Below, in pieces: positions 15,631 to 25,478 of a stretch of 64,000 bases of DNA. Numbering within the stretch: the first letter of the stretch is position 1; the number at the start of each line of letters is the position of its first letter. The notes below the pieces were generated by a model. The model was not told the DNA's origin, searched no databases, and saw nothing but the letters and a program-made list of their open reading frames with translations. The position numbers were made by a program, and so were the translations under genes. Source of the DNA: Pseudomonas putida (GTDB lineage: Bacteria > Pseudomonadota > Gammaproteobacteria > Pseudomonadales > Pseudomonadaceae); assembly GCF_022627325.1 (NCBI RefSeq), contig NZ_JAETZZ010000004.1, forward strand, positions 248,001 to 312,000, given 5' to 3'.

Positions 15631-16925
15631 TCCGTATGGCGGGTCTCTTTCAGGCACAGCACAGCGATCAGGCTGATTACCGCCGCAACCGATACATACC
15701 CCCCCACCCAGCTCAGCCCGCCCATGCTCACCAGCTTCTGAGCAAAGAACGGCGCCGCCGAAGCTCCGACGATGCCGCCCAGGTTATACGCCGCCGATGC
15801 GCCGGTGTAACGCACGTGAGTAGGGAACAGCTCTGGCAGCAATGCGCCCATCGGTGCGAACGTCACGCCCATCAGAAACAGCTCGATGGCCAGGAACAAC
15901 GCAACCCCTGTGGTCGAGCCAGAGGTCAGCAAAGGCTCCATGGTGAAGCCCGAGGCCACCGCCAGCAGACCGCCGACGATCAGCACCGGCTTGCGCCCGT
16001 AACGGTCGCTGAGCCAGGCCGACAGCGGCGTGGCCAGGGCCATGAAGACCACGGCCAAGCAAAGCAGGCCAAGGAAGGTCTCGCGGCTGTAGCCCAACGT
16101 CGTGACGCCGTAGCTCAGCGAGAATACCGTCGAGATGTAGAACAGCGCATAGCACACCACCATGGCCGCGGCCCCCAGCAGTGTCGGCAGCCAGTACTTG
16201 CTGAACAGGTCCACCACCGGCATTTTCACCCGCTCGTGGCGGGCCACGGCCTTGGCGAACACCGGGCTTTCTTCAAGCTTGAGGCGTACGTACAGGCCTA
16301 CCAGCACCAGCGCGGCACTGAGCAGGAACGGAATGCGCCAGCCCCACTCACGGAACTGCTCGTCGCTGAGCAGCAGGGCCAAGGTCAGGAACAGGCCGTT
16401 GGCCGCCAGGAAGCCGATCGAAGGGCCTAGCTGCGGGAACATCCCGAACCAGGCACGCTTGCCCGCCGGCGCGTTCTCGGTGGCCAGCAACGCCGCACCA
16501 CCCCATTCCCCGCCCAGGCCAAGGCCCTGGCCGAAGCGCAGCAGGCACAGGATGATCGGTGCCCACACACCGATGCTGTCGTAGCCTGGCAGCACGCCTA
16601 TCAGCGTGGTGGATACCCCCATCAGCAGCAGCGAGGCGACCAGCGTCGACTTGCGCCCGATGCGGTCACCGAAGTGCCCGAACAGTGCGGAACCCAGCGG
16701 GCGGGCGAGGAAGGCGATGCCGAAGGTAAGAAAGGCCGCCAGCATCTGCGCGGTGCCCGACCCCGAAGGGAAGAACACGGGCCCGATCACCAGCGCGGCG
16801 GCAGTGGCATAAACGTAGAAATCGTAGAACTCGATGGCGGTGCCGATGAAACTGGCAGTGGCGACCCGCGCGGGGGAGTTGACCGGCGCGGCAGGCGCTT
16901 GGGCATACGTGCTGCTGGTTGTCAT
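15624..16925 (-). CDS. MFS metabolite:H+ symporter (MHS family)
   Basis: 433-aa transporter with 12 predicted helices. Signature parts are FIGTAIEFYDFYVYATAAAL in helix 1, the loop 2-3 motif GHFGDRIGRKS and the helix-5 stretch LRFGQGLGLGGEWGGAALLA, all typical of the MHS branch that includes shikimate, proline/betaine and citrate symporters. The substrate cannot be told from sequence. ATG 16925 (MTTSSTYAQ) is chosen because AGGGA lies 8 bases upstream; the longer frame adds 45 non-membrane residues. It is convergent with purT. Confidence 0.88.
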   Translation of the reverse strand: MTTSSTYAQAPAAPVNSPARVATASFIGTAIEFYDFYVYATAAALVIGPVFFPSGSGTAQMLAAFLTFGIAFLARPLGSALFGHFGDRIGRKSTLVASLLLMGVSTTLIGVLPGYDSIGVWAPIILCLLRFGQGLGLGGEWGGAALLATENAPAGKRAWFGMFPQLGPSIGFLAANGLFLTLALLLSDEQFREWGWRIPFLLSAALVLVGLYVRLKLEESPVFAKAVARHERVKMPVVDLFSKYWLPTLLGAAAMVVCYALFYISTVFSLSYGVTTLGYSRETFLGLLCLAVVFMALATPLSAWLSDRYGRKPVLIVGGLLAVASGFTMEPLLTSGSTTGVALFLAIELFLMGVTFAPMGALLPELFPTHVRYTGASAAYNLGGIVGASAAPFFAQKLVSMGGLSWVGGYVSVAAVISLIAVLCLKETRHTEL

Positions 16926-17202
16926 TAAGTAGGTCCCTAACAGTCTGGTCGTGCTCCATGGGCTTTGCCCGCGAAGGTTTCCGCCGGCCAGTAAAGGGCA
17001 GGTACGGTTCGCGGACGCCGGAGCGTATTGTTCTGGTGCGCCCGACTGACGATAGCCCAAGGGGGATAGGGGCGGGAGCGGGCACTGTTCAGGGTGTTGA
17101 AGCAGGACCGCAGGGCGCGTCAGTGGGGCGCGCTGGCCGTGAGGCGCCGGGTGCGGGTAGCGGGCGGGACGGCAGGGCTGGGTAAGCGTGACCCGAGTAT
17201 AG

Positions 17203-18408
17203 CTAGCGGGTCACGGTCCACACCAGTACCTTGCTGGCGCAATTGTCCTCTGTTTCGAGGATTTCCAGGCGATAGCGGCCGATCTTCAGGCACACAGCGC
17301 TTTCCGGGATGCTTTCCAAGGCCTCGGTGACCAAGCCGTTCAGGGTCTTCGGCCCACCGTCGCTGGGCAGGTGCCAGCCGAGAGTGCGGTTGATTTCGCG
17401 CAGCGAAGCGGCGCCCTCGATGACGAAGGTGCCATCGGGCTGTGGGTGAACATGGGGGTTGTCGAGGCTGTGCTCTTCCTCGAACTCGCCGACGATCTCT
17501 TCGAGTATGTCTTCCAGGGTGACGATACCCAGTACCTCACCGTATTCGTCTACCACCACGCCTAGCCGGCGCTGCTGCTTGTGGAAGTTCAGCAGCTGCA
17601 ATTGCAGGGGCGTGCTTTCGGGGACGAAGTAGGGCTCGTAGCAGGCATCGTGGAGTTTCTCCAGCGTCAGCTCGGCCTTGGGCAGCAGGTGGCTGATCAG
17701 CTTGGTGTTCAGGATGGCTTCGACCTGGTTGATGTCGTTGTGATACACCGGCAGGCGCGTGTGGCGGCTGAGGATCAACTGCTCGATGATGCGTTCGATC
17801 GGCTCGTCGAGGTTGATGCCGTCGACCTCGTTGCGCGGCACCAGAATGTCGTTGACGGTGACCTTGTTCAGCGAGTGCAGGCCATCGAGCAGGCCGTGGC
17901 GCGGCATGTCGTGGTCTTCATCGTCGCTGAAGTCATCATCTGCCTGCGGGTGCAGGGCCACTGCGGTGGGCGGCACGCGAAACGGCCGCAACAGCAGCCT
18001 GGCGCAGCCGTCCAGCAGGCAGGCCAAGGGTTGCAGCAGCGCCAATGGCAGCTTCAGCAGGCTGACGCCCAGGCTGATGAAGGCCTGCGGATTGCGCCGC
18101 GCCAGGCGCCGCGGCAGGTACTCGGCAAAAATCAGCAAGCCAGCGGTGGCGGCCAGGCCTGCCAGCCAGAAACCGTGCTCGCCGTTGAAGCGTTGGCCCA
18201 GCAGGCAGGCCAGGCCCAGCACCAGAAGCTTGCCCGCGCTGGCACAGAGCACCAGGGCTTGGGCTGGCAATACAGGTTGCTCGTCGTGACCGGGGCGTAA
18301 CGAGCCGTTGAGCTGCAGGCGGGCGGCATCTACCGCGCTGAACAGCGCCGACCACAGCAGCGCCAGTGCCAGAGTGCCGAGTAGCGGAGCGTACGGCAGG
18401 GTGTCCAT
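17203..18408 (-). CDS. CNNM/CorC-type membrane protein with CBS pair and transporter-associated domain
   Basis: 401 aa. The N-terminal ~140 residues hold three or four membrane helices of the DUF21 type. Two CBS domains (about 185-310) include VNDILVPRNEVDGINLDEP, HTRLPVYHNDINQVEAIL and LGVVVDEYGEVLGIVTLEDI. The C-terminal CorC_HlyC domain follows (GTFVIEGAASLREINRTLGW). Family members take part in magnesium or cobalt efflux and CBS sensing of adenine nucleotides. The gene is 9 bases downstream of the CcsA-like gene and likely cotranscribed with it. Confidence 0.88.
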   Translation of the reverse strand: MDTLPYAPLLGTLALALLWSALFSAVDAARLQLNGSLRPGHDEQPVLPAQALVLCASAGKLLVLGLACLLGQRFNGEHGFWLAGLAATAGLLIFAEYLPRRLARRNPQAFISLGVSLLKLPLALLQPLACLLDGCARLLLRPFRVPPTAVALHPQADDDFSDDEDHDMPRHGLLDGLHSLNKVTVNDILVPRNEVDGINLDEPIERIIEQLILSRHTRLPVYHNDINQVEAILNTKLISHLLPKAELTLEKLHDACYEPYFVPESTPLQLQLLNFHKQQRRLGVVVDEYGEVLGIVTLEDILEEIVGEFEEEHSLDNPHVHPQPDGTFVIEGAASLREINRTLGWHLPSDGGPKTLNGLVTEALESIPESAVCLKIGRYRLEILETEDNCASKVLVWTVTR

Positions 18409-18417
18409 GGGCGACCG

Positions 18418-19227
18418 TCAGATATGCAGGATGAATTCGCGAACCAGCTTGCTGCCGAAATAGGCCAGCATCAGCAGGCAGAAACCGGCCAGCGTCCAGC
18501 GGATCGCCTTGTGGCCACGCCAGCCCAGGCGGGTGCGGCCCCACAGCAGTACGCTGAAGACGATCCAGGCCACGCAGGCCAGCAGGGTTTTGTGCACCAG
18601 GTGCTGGGCAAACAGGTTGTCCAGGAACAGCCAGCCGGAGATCAGCGACAGCGACAACAGGCACCAGCCCGCCCAAAGGAAGCCGAACAGCAGGCTTTCC
18701 ATCGTCTGCAGTGGCGGGAAGTTGCGGATCAGCCCGGAAGGGTGCTTGTTTTTCAGCTGGTGGTCCTGCAGCAGCAGGAGCAGCGACTGGAACACCGCGA
18801 TGGTGAACAGCCCATAGGCCAGGATCGACAGCAGGATATGGGCGAGAATCCCCGGCTCTTCATCGATCAGCGGAACGGTGCCGGGTGGGGCGAACTGGGC
18901 CAGCAGGGCCGTGATGGCGCCGAGCGGGAACAGCAGCACCAACAGGTTTTCCACCGGTATGCGCAGGCAGGCCAGCAGGGTCAGGGTAATGACCGCCACG
19001 GCGATCAGGCTGGCGGCGCTGAAGAAGTCCAGGCTCAGCCCCAGCGGGGTGATCAGTTGAAAGAACAGTGCGCCGCTCTGGGCGATCACGGCGAGGGCGC
19101 CGAGCAGGCCGAGCAGCCGTTTGTCGGCTTTGTTCGACTGGGCCAGGCGCGAACCCTGATAAACGGTCGCCGCTATATATAGGCCGGCGGCGATCAGGTT
19201 GGGGATGAGGCTGGGTGAGGAGACCAT
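18418..19227 (-). CDS. CcsA/YpjD-like cytochrome c assembly membrane protein
   Basis: 269-aa protein with eight hydrophobic helices. It carries the cytochrome c assembly domain pattern, with histidines at GILAHILLSILAYGLF and FAQHLVHKTLLACVAWIVF as likely haem-axial ligands. The tryptophan-rich WWD signature is largely missing, as is usual for the short YpjD group, so a true role in cytochrome c maturation is uncertain. ATG 19227 gives MVSSPSLIPN and has AGGA just upstream; 24 extra upstream residues are rejected as non-membrane. It is divergent from ffh. Confidence 0.82.
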   Translation of the reverse strand: MVSSPSLIPNLIAAGLYIAATVYQGSRLAQSNKADKRLLGLLGALAVIAQSGALFFQLITPLGLSLDFFSAASLIAVAVITLTLLACLRIPVENLLVLLFPLGAITALLAQFAPPGTVPLIDEEPGILAHILLSILAYGLFTIAVFQSLLLLLQDHQLKNKHPSGLIRNFPPLQTMESLLFGFLWAGWCLLSLSLISGWLFLDNLFAQHLVHKTLLACVAWIVFSVLLWGRTRLGWRGHKAIRWTLAGFCLLMLAYFGSKLVREFILHI

Positions 19228-19292
19228 AAGTCCTGGTGGGCAAGCCTTAAAGAAACGGAGTTTGGCATAGATCGCGCTGGGGGGGCTAGTGA

Positions 19293-19388
19293 GCTGCATG
19301 CTTCAAGCGGCACGCCGCAAACGAAGGCAGATGCGTGTGGGGAGGGGATTTTCTGATGGTTCGCGGCTTGCGCCTGGCAGCTTCAACG
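19293..19388. repeat. Degenerate heptad inverted repeat upstream of ffh
   Basis: The left arm 19293-19320 reads as four 7-base units (GCTGCAT, GCTTCAA, GCGGCAC, GCCGCAA). The right arm 19361-19388 is four units of the opposite strand type (TCGCGGC, TTGCGCC, TGGCAGC, TTCAACG). They are separated by 40 bases. The units follow the same pattern as the elements at 15524 and 28677 but are more decayed. Confidence 0.55.
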
Positions 19389-19431
19389 GTGCCGCCGGGA
19401 AGCTGAGGTGTGCGCCGCCGCCGCTCTTCGC

Positions 19432-19437
19432 TATAAT
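19432..19437 (+). promoter_or_regulatory. Consensus -10 box upstream of ffh
   Basis: TATAAT at 19432-19437, 85 bases before the ffh start. No good -35 is visible at 16-18 bases upstream. It probably drives ffh and perhaps the genes beyond. Confidence 0.5.
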
Positions 19438-19522
19438 CGCCGCCTTGCTGTGCCCAGCGCGTGTGCATATTCATCTGGGCGCCTGACAAACCTCGGCTTT
19501 TACTTGGCCTGAAAGGATCACC

Positions 19523-20899
19523 ATGTTCGAAAACCTGACCGACCGCCTGTCACAGACGCTGCGCCATGTCACCGGCAAGGCCAAGCTGACTGAAGACAAC
19601 ATCAAGGATACGTTGCGCGAAGTGCGCATGGCCCTGCTCGAGGCCGACGTTGCCCTGCCGGTGGTCAAGGATTTTGTCAACAGCGTGAAAGAACGCGCCG
19701 TCGGCACCGAGGTGTCGCGCAGCCTGACCCCGGGCCAGGCGTTCGTGAAGATCGTCCAGGCCGAGCTGGAAAGCCTGATGGGCGCGGCCAACGAAGACCT
19801 CGCGCTCAATGCTGCCCCGCCTGCCGTGGTGCTGATGGCCGGCTTGCAGGGTGCGGGCAAGACCACCACCGCCGGCAAGCTGGCGCGCTTCCTCAAGGAG
19901 CGCAAGAAGAAAAGCGTGATGGTCGTTTCAGCCGACGTTTACCGCCCGGCAGCCATCAAGCAGCTGGAAACGCTGGCCAACGACATCGGTGTGACCTTCT
20001 TCCCGTCCGATATCAGCCAGAAGCCTGTCGCCATTGCCGAAGCGGCGATCCGCGAGGCCAAGCTCAAGTTCATCGACGTGGTCATCGTCGACACCGCCGG
20101 CCGTTTGCACATCGACGCCGACATGATGGACGAGATCAAGGCGTTGCATGCTTCGGTCAAGCCGGTCGAGACCCTGTTCGTGGTCGATGCCATGACCGGC
20201 CAGGACGCCGCCAATACCGCCAAGGCCTTCGGTGAAGCCCTGCCGCTGACCGGCGTGGTGCTGACCAAGGTCGACGGTGATGCCCGTGGCGGTGCTGCGC
20301 TTTCGGTGCGTGCCATCACCGGCAAGCCGATCAAGTTCATCGGTATGGGTGAGAAAACCGAGGCGCTCGAGCCCTTCCACCCGGACCGTGTGGCATCGCG
20401 CATCCTCGGCATGGGTGACGTGCTCAGCCTGATCGAGCAGGCCGAGCAGACCATCGACAAGGCCAAGGCCGACAAGCTGGCCAAGAAACTGAAGAAGGGC
20501 AAGGGCTTCGACCTCGAAGACTTCCGCGATCAGCTGCTACAGATGAAGAACATGGGCGGCTTGGGCGGCCTGATGGACAAGCTGCCGAGCATTGGCGGGG
20601 TGAACCTGTCGCAGATGGGCAATGCCCAGGGCGCGGCCGAGAAGCAGTTCAAGCAGATGGAGGCGATCATCAACTCCATGACCCCGGCCGAGCGTCGCGA
20701 CCCTGACCTGATCAGCGGTTCGCGCAAGCGCCGGATCGCCCTGGGTTCTGGTACCCAGGTGCAGGATATCGGGCGGCTGATCAAGCAGCACAAGCAGATG
20801 CAGAAGATGATGAAGAAATTCTCCGCCAAGGGCGGCATGGCCAAGATGATGCGCGGCCTGGGCGGGATGCTGCCGGGTGGCGGCATGCCTAAGCTGTAA
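19523..20899 (+). CDS. ffh: Signal recognition particle GTPase Ffh (SRP54)
   Basis: 458-aa SRP protein that binds signal sequences on nascent chains with 4.5S RNA and docks to FtsY. The N domain (1-~90) is followed by the G domain with the P-loop GLQGAGKTTTAGKLARFLK, the VSADVYRPAAIKQL insertion, DTAGRLHID and TKVDGDARGGAALS. The C-terminal M domain is methionine-rich (QMQKMMKKFSAKGGMAKMM) and ends in a Gly-Met tail. An AAAGGAT site precedes the ATG. The ribosomal rpsP cluster follows on the same strand after 235 bases. Confidence 0.98.
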   Translation: MFENLTDRLSQTLRHVTGKAKLTEDNIKDTLREVRMALLEADVALPVVKDFVNSVKERAVGTEVSRSLTPGQAFVKIVQAELESLMGAANEDLALNAAPPAVVLMAGLQGAGKTTTAGKLARFLKERKKKSVMVVSADVYRPAAIKQLETLANDIGVTFFPSDISQKPVAIAEAAIREAKLKFIDVVIVDTAGRLHIDADMMDEIKALHASVKPVETLFVVDAMTGQDAANTAKAFGEALPLTGVVLTKVDGDARGGAALSVRAITGKPIKFIGMGEKTEALEPFHPDRVASRILGMGDVLSLIEQAEQTIDKAKADKLAKKLKKGKGFDLEDFRDQLLQMKNMGGLGGLMDKLPSIGGVNLSQMGNAQGAAEKQFKQMEAIINSMTPAERRDPDLISGSRKRRIALGSGTQVQDIGRLIKQHKQMQKMMKKFSAKGGMAKMMRGLGGMLPGGGMPKL

Positions 20900-20944
20900 C
20901 CCTTATTCCGAGCGCTTGTCTTTTGCAGGATGAGCGCTCAGAAC

Positions 20945-20960
20945 CCCCGCTGCGGCGGGG
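20945..20960. terminator. GC-rich hairpin downstream of ffh
   Basis: CCCCGC and GCGGGG flank a TGCG loop within the 235-base ffh-rpsP gap. No T-run follows, so it is a weak terminator or attenuator candidate. A perfect palindrome TGAGCGCTCA sits just upstream (20931-20940). Confidence 0.35.
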
Positions 20961-21134
20961 CAACGGCCACGCAATCCGTGGCTCAACCGGCAAATCTGGA
21001 CGGCAGGGCGAGGCCTTGTCGAAAAAGTCATTTGCAAATGTCCGTGTATTCCCCGAGAATATGCGGCCTTTTGGGCACCCGTGTGCCTATTTGGCATTCA
21101 GATTTGCAGCACCGACTATAGGAACGATGTTCAC

Positions 21135-21386
21135 ATGGTAACCATCCGTCTTGCCCGTGGCGGCTCGAAAAAGCGCCCTTTCTACCACCTGACCGTGACC
21201 AACTCGCGTAACGCCCGTGACGGCCGTTTCGTTGAGCGCGTAGGTTTCTTCAACCCGATCGCTGCTGGCGCTGAAGTCAAGCTGTCGGTCAACCAAGAGC
21301 GCGTCAGCTACTGGCTGAGCCAAGGCGCACAGCCGTCTGAGCGTGTTGCTCAGCTGCTGAAGGACGCTGCCAAGGCCGCTGCCTGA
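21135..21386 (+). CDS. rpsP: 30S ribosomal protein S16
   Basis: 83 aa. [20 protein letters not shown] is the invariant bS16 N-terminus, followed by [21 protein letters not shown] 21135 gives the standard length. It is the first gene of the rpsP-rimM-trmD-rplS operon, with 5 bases between it and rimM. Confidence 0.98.
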   Translation: MVTIRLARGGSKKRPFYHLTVTNSRNARDGRFVERVGFFNPIAAGAEVKLSVNQERVSYWLSQGAQPSERVAQLLKDAAKAAA

Positions 21387-21391
21387 GCAAT

Positions 21392-21928
21392 ATGAACGCG
21401 ACGCCAGAAAAGGCTGACGACCTCATCGTCGTTGGCAAGATTTTTTCGGTTCACGGCGTTCGCGGCGAGGTGAAGGTGTATTCCTTTACCGATCCGATTG
21501 AAAACCTGTTGGATTATCCAAGCTGGACGCTTCGGCACGAAGGCAAGGTAAAGCAGGTCGAGCTGGTCAGCGGTCGTGGCTCCCAAAAGGGCCTGGTCGT
21601 TAAACTGAAAGGCCTCGATGATCGTGATGAAGCGCGTCTTCTGAGCGGCTACGAAATCTGCATTGCGCGGAGCCTTTTGCCCAACCTGGCCGCAGACGAG
21701 TACTACTGGTACCAGCTGCAGGGCCTGAAGGTCATCAACCAGGACGAACAGCTGTTCGGCAAGGTCGATCACCTGTTGGAGACCGGTGCGAACGATGTCA
21801 TGGTGGTCAAGCCCTGCGCAGGCAGCCTGGATGATCGCGAGCGTCTGTTGCCCTATACGGCGCAATGTGTGCTGGCAATCGACCTGGAAGCAGGCGTGAT
21901 GCGGGTTGAATGGGACGCGGACTTCTAA
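21392..21928 (+). CDS. rimM: 16S rRNA processing protein RimM
   Basis: 178 aa. RimM binds S19 and helps mature the 30S head. The N-terminal RimM domain (VVGKIFSVHGVRGEVKVYSF) is followed by a C-terminal PRC-barrel (EYYWYQLQGLKV, GKVDHLLETGANDVMVV). Position in the canonical operon supports the call. trmD starts 3 bases after its stop. Confidence 0.97.
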   Translation: MNATPEKADDLIVVGKIFSVHGVRGEVKVYSFTDPIENLLDYPSWTLRHEGKVKQVELVSGRGSQKGLVVKLKGLDDRDEARLLSGYEICIARSLLPNLAADEYYWYQLQGLKVINQDEQLFGKVDHLLETGANDVMVVKPCAGSLDDRERLLPYTAQCVLAIDLEAGVMRVEWDADF

Positions 21929-21931
21929 ACG

Positions 21932-22684
21932 ATGGGTAACCTTCGCGTAGACGTCATCACGTTGTTCCCCGAGATGTTCTCGGCCATCACGGAGTACGGC
22001 ATTACCAGCCGCGCGGTAAAACAGGGGTTGCTTCAGGTGACCTGCTGGAACCCGCGGGACTACACCACAGATCGCCACCACACGGTGGATGATCGGCCGT
22101 TTGGCGGTGGCCCGGGCATGGTGATGAAAATCAAGCCTCTGGAAGACGCCCTGGTTAGCGCCAGGCAAGCGACCGGAGCATCGGCAAAGGTGATTTACCT
22201 TTCGCCGCAAGGCCGCAAGCTGACTCAGCAAGCGGTCAAAGGCCTGGCCGAACAGGAATCGCTGATCCTGATCGCCGGTCGTTATGAAGGCATCGACGAG
22301 CGTTTTATCGAAGCTCATGTCGATGAGGAGTGGTCGATTGGCGACTATGTGCTTTCCGGTGGCGAGCTGCCGGCCATGGTACTGATCGATGCGGTTACAC
22401 GGCTGCTGCCCGGAGCTTTAGGGCATGTGGACTCGGCGGAGGAAGACTCCTTCACCGACGGTCTGCTCGATTGCCCGCACTACACCCGACCTGAGGTGTA
22501 TGCGGATCAGCGTGTTCCCGACGTGTTGCTAAGTGGCAACCATGCACACATCCGGCGTTGGAGGATGAAGCAGTCCCTTGGTAGGACCTTCGAACGACGC
22601 GCCGATCTTCTGGAAAGTCGCTCGCTTTCTGGAGAAGAGAAGAAGCTGCTCGAGGAATATCTCCGCGAGCGGGACGATAGTTAA
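21932..22684 (+). CDS. trmD: tRNA (guanine-N1)-methyltransferase TrmD
   Basis: 250-aa SPOUT methyltransferase that makes m1G37 in tRNAs reading CNN codons and so prevents +1 frameshifting. The visible motifs are the N-terminus [17 protein letters not shown], the substrate loop [10 protein letters not shown], and the trefoil-knot SAM site [11 protein letters not shown] followed by [18 protein letters not shown]. Length is typical. Confidence 0.98.
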   Translation: MGNLRVDVITLFPEMFSAITEYGITSRAVKQGLLQVTCWNPRDYTTDRHHTVDDRPFGGGPGMVMKIKPLEDALVSARQATGASAKVIYLSPQGRKLTQQAVKGLAEQESLILIAGRYEGIDERFIEAHVDEEWSIGDYVLSGGELPAMVLIDAVTRLLPGALGHVDSAEEDSFTDGLLDCPHYTRPEVYADQRVPDVLLSGNHAHIRRWRMKQSLGRTFERRADLLESRSLSGEEKKLLEEYLRERDDS

Positions 22685-22726
22685 ACGTATCGATGGTGGA
22701 TCACGTATCCATCTTAGGAGCACAGC

Positions 22727-23077
22727 ATGACCAACAAGATCATCCAGCAGCTCGAAGCCGAGCAGATGAGCAAGGAAATCCCGACCTTCGCACCAGGCGA
22801 CACCATCGTCGTTCAGGTTAAAGTGAAGGAAGGTGAGCGTTCCCGTCTGCAGGCGTTCGAAGGCGTCGTTATCGCCAAGCGTAACCGTGGCCTGAACAGC
22901 GCCTTCACCGTGCGCAAAATCTCCAGCGGCGTTGGCGTTGAGCGTACCTTCCAGACCTACAGCCCGCAGATCGACAGCCTGGCCGTGAAACGTCGTGGTG
23001 ACGTGCGTAAAGCCAAGCTGTACTACCTGCGCGACCTGTCCGGCAAAGCCGCTCGCATCAAGGAAAAACTGTCCTGA
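22727..23077 (+). CDS. rplS: 50S ribosomal protein L19
   Basis: 116 aa with the bL19 core [35 protein letters not shown] and the C-terminal [19 protein letters not shown]. It is the last gene of the operon, preceded by AGGAGCA and followed by a strong terminator. Confidence 0.98.
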   Translation: MTNKIIQQLEAEQMSKEIPTFAPGDTIVVQVKVKEGERSRLQAFEGVVIAKRNRGLNSAFTVRKISSGVGVERTFQTYSPQIDSLAVKRRGDVRKAKLYYLRDLSGKAARIKEKLS

Positions 23078-23113
23078 GTACAGTTTGCCCGGTGGCTCTG
23101 GCCGCCTAGCGAG

Positions 23114-23141
23114 AAAAAAGCAGCCTTCGGGCTGCTTTTTT
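23114..23141 (+). terminator. Rho-independent terminator after rplS
   Basis: A-run plus GCAGCC, tetraloop TTCG, then GGCTGC plus six T. The stem is perfect, 12 bp including A-T pairs. The symmetric A- and T-runs would let it work on either strand. Confidence 0.93.
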
Positions 23142-23171
23142 GCGTTTTGAAACCCGAAAGAAGTGACGGAC

Positions 23172-23579
23172 ATGACCAGCCGAGACCAGGAAATTCAGCG
23201 CCGCACCGAGTTGTCGGTGACCCGCGTGACCAAAGCGGTATTCCCTAGCACCACCAACCACCACAACACCTTGTTCGGCGGCACTGCGCTGGCCTGGATG
23301 GACGAAGTGTCGTTCATCGCCGCTACGCGCTTTTGCCGGTTACCGCTGGTGACCGTCTCTACCGACCGCATTGACTTCAAGCACCCGATCCCGGCGGGCA
23401 CTATCGTCGAGCTGGTGGGCACGGTGATCAAGGTCGGAAACACCAGCCTGCAGGTTCAAGTGGACGTATTCGTCGAGAACATGTACCTGGATGGGCGCGA
23501 GCGGGCGATCCATGGTGTGTTCAGCTTTGTCGCCATCGACGAGGACAAGCGCCCGGTGCCGGTGTTGTCACAGGCCTGA
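23172..23579 (+). CDS. Acyl-CoA thioesterase (YciA-like hotdog fold)
   Basis: 135 aa single hotdog domain. The pattern TNHHNTLFGGTALAWMDEVS carries the catalytic-type Asn and Asp of the YciA/Acot group, followed by VTVSTDRIDFKHPIPAGTIVEL. It hydrolyses acyl-CoA thioesters; chain-length preference is unknown. I took ATG 23172; GTG 23163 is an alternative nine bases upstream. Confidence 0.9.
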   Translation: MTSRDQEIQRRTELSVTRVTKAVFPSTTNHHNTLFGGTALAWMDEVSFIAATRFCRLPLVTVSTDRIDFKHPIPAGTIVELVGTVIKVGNTSLQVQVDVFVENMYLDGRERAIHGVFSFVAIDEDKRPVPVLSQA

Positions 23580-23583
23580 GGGC

Positions 23584-25410
23584 TCAACCCGGCGCGGCAG
23601 TCGTCTCGGTGACGGGGGCCGGTTCTACCAGTGCCACCAAGGTCCAGCCAGGTTGCGGCGCAAGCGGGTTCTCGGGGCTTGATACATGCACCCAGCCCTG
23701 GGTATCCCGGGCAAACAACAGATGTGCGCGCTCGCCATGCAGCGCCTGGTAATTGCCCCAGTCGAAGCCCTCGGTCAGGTGGGTGCTGTACAGCTCCGCG
23801 CCATGATGCAGGCGATTGGCCATTTGCTGGTAGGTCATCGGGCTGGAGCCCAGCAGTTGGCCGCGGTGCTCTTCGCTGGCCCGGTGTTTGTCGCTGCGCT
23901 GCTTCTCCAGGCCGCTGGCCAGCACATACAAACGGCCGTGGCCGAAGTCATGGCGAAAGCGCGCACAGGCCAAGGCGTTGATTTCCCCAGCAGGTGACAG
24001 CCCTAGCAGGTGGCCGAGGCCTACCAGGTCCAGGTGCGCGTCGGCATGTTGCGAAGCCGGGTTGCCAAAGTAGGTCGGCAGCCCCTCCATGCGTGCCGCA
24101 CGAATGTTTTCCCAGCTCGAATCGGTCAGCAACACACGGCAACCCAATTGCTGCAGAGCCTTGCCGAGGGTGCGTGCAGGCTCGTTGGCGCCGACGATGA
24201 GAAAACCGCTGGGCGCAGGCTCCGCCACTTTCAGCAGGCGCGCCAAGGGGCGCGCCGTCGCGCTCTGCAGCACGACCGTGCCGATGATCACTGCGAAGGT
24301 GAGCGGCACCAACAGCAGTGCGTCCTGATGCCCGGCCTCATCCAGGCGGATGGCGAATATCGCCGACACTGCGGCGGCTACGATACCGCGCGGTGCGATC
24401 CAGGCCAGCAGCGCCCGTTCCCGCCAGTTCAGCGTGGAGCCCAGCGTTGACAGCAAGACATTCAACGGCCGCGCCACCAGCTGGATCACCAGCAGCAGTG
24501 CCAGTACGGCCGGGCCCAGCCCCAGCAGGGCGTGCAGGTCGAGCCGAGCGGCCAGCAGGATGAACAGGCCAGAGATCAGCAGTACGCTGAGGTTCTCCTT
24601 GAAGTGCAGGATCTGCCGTACATCCACGCCACGCATGTTGGCCAGCCACATGCCCATGACCGTCACCGCCAGCAGCCCGGACTCGTGAACGATCTGGTTG
24701 GCGGCGATGAAAATACCCAGTACGGCAGCCAGCGACGCCAGGTTGTGCAGGTATTCCGGCAGCCATTGCTCGCGCATGATCTGCCCCAGTAGCCAGCCGC
24801 CGGCGGCGCCCAGGGCGCTGCCGCAGAAGATCACCCCGGCAAAGGTGCCCAGGCTCTGGCTCAGGCCATCGCCATCGGCGCTGGCGATGATGAAGCTGTA
24901 CACCACGACGGCGAGCAGGGCACCGATCGGGTCGATGACGATGCCTTCCCAACGCAGGATGTTGGCAATGGTCGCCTTGGGCCGTACCACGCGCAGCATC
25001 GGTACGATGACCGTAGGGCCTGTCACCAGGGTCAAGGTGCCGAACAGGATTGCCAGCGGCCAGTCGAACCCCAGCAGCCAGTGTGTGGCCAGGGCGATCA
25101 CCAGCCAGGTCGCCAGGGCGCCGACGGTGACCAGTCGGTGCACCACGCTGCCGATCTCCCGCCATTGCGAGAGGTGCAGGGTCAGGCTGCCTTCGAACAG
25201 GATCAGTGCCACCGCCAGTGATACCAGAGGCATCAGCAGCGGGCCGAACAGCGCTTGCGGGTCGAGCCAGCCGAGCAACGGCCCGAGCGTTATGCCGGCC
25301 AGCAGCAGGAAGAGAATCGCCGGAAGCTTCAGGCGCCAGGCCAGCCACTGGCAGGCGAGGGCGGCGGCACCGATACCGCCCACACTGAGAAGGATCTGCT
25401 GTTCGTTCAT
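23584..25410 (-). CDS. Cation:proton antiporter with C-terminal RCK/TrkA domain (NhaP-type)
   Basis: 608 aa. Residues 1-~390 form 12-13 helices of the CPA antiporter fold, with FEGSLTL, TGPTVIVP and the probable ion-site RWEGIVIDPIGALLA on the fourth to sixth helices. Residues ~400-510 look like a TrkA-N nucleotide-binding domain (GFLIVGANEPARTLGKALQQLG), so activity may respond to NAD(H) or another ligand. Sodium or potassium specificity cannot be told. It is convergent with the thioesterase gene and divergent from xerD. Confidence 0.9.
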   Translation of the reverse strand: MNEQQILLSVGGIGAAALACQWLAWRLKLPAILFLLLAGITLGPLLGWLDPQALFGPLLMPLVSLAVALILFEGSLTLHLSQWREIGSVVHRLVTVGALATWLVIALATHWLLGFDWPLAILFGTLTLVTGPTVIVPMLRVVRPKATIANILRWEGIVIDPIGALLAVVVYSFIIASADGDGLSQSLGTFAGVIFCGSALGAAGGWLLGQIMREQWLPEYLHNLASLAAVLGIFIAANQIVHESGLLAVTVMGMWLANMRGVDVRQILHFKENLSVLLISGLFILLAARLDLHALLGLGPAVLALLLVIQLVARPLNVLLSTLGSTLNWRERALLAWIAPRGIVAAAVSAIFAIRLDEAGHQDALLLVPLTFAVIIGTVVLQSATARPLARLLKVAEPAPSGFLIVGANEPARTLGKALQQLGCRVLLTDSSWENIRAARMEGLPTYFGNPASQHADAHLDLVGLGHLLGLSPAGEINALACARFRHDFGHGRLYVLASGLEKQRSDKHRASEEHRGQLLGSSPMTYQQMANRLHHGAELYSTHLTEGFDWGNYQALHGERAHLLFARDTQGWVHVSSPENPLAPQPGWTLVALVEPAPVTETTAAPG

Positions 25411-25478
25411 GCGGGCTCCCTATGCCGGCGTTGTTATGAAAGACTAAGCGTCATTTCGTCGTTTGCCACCGAGTTTTC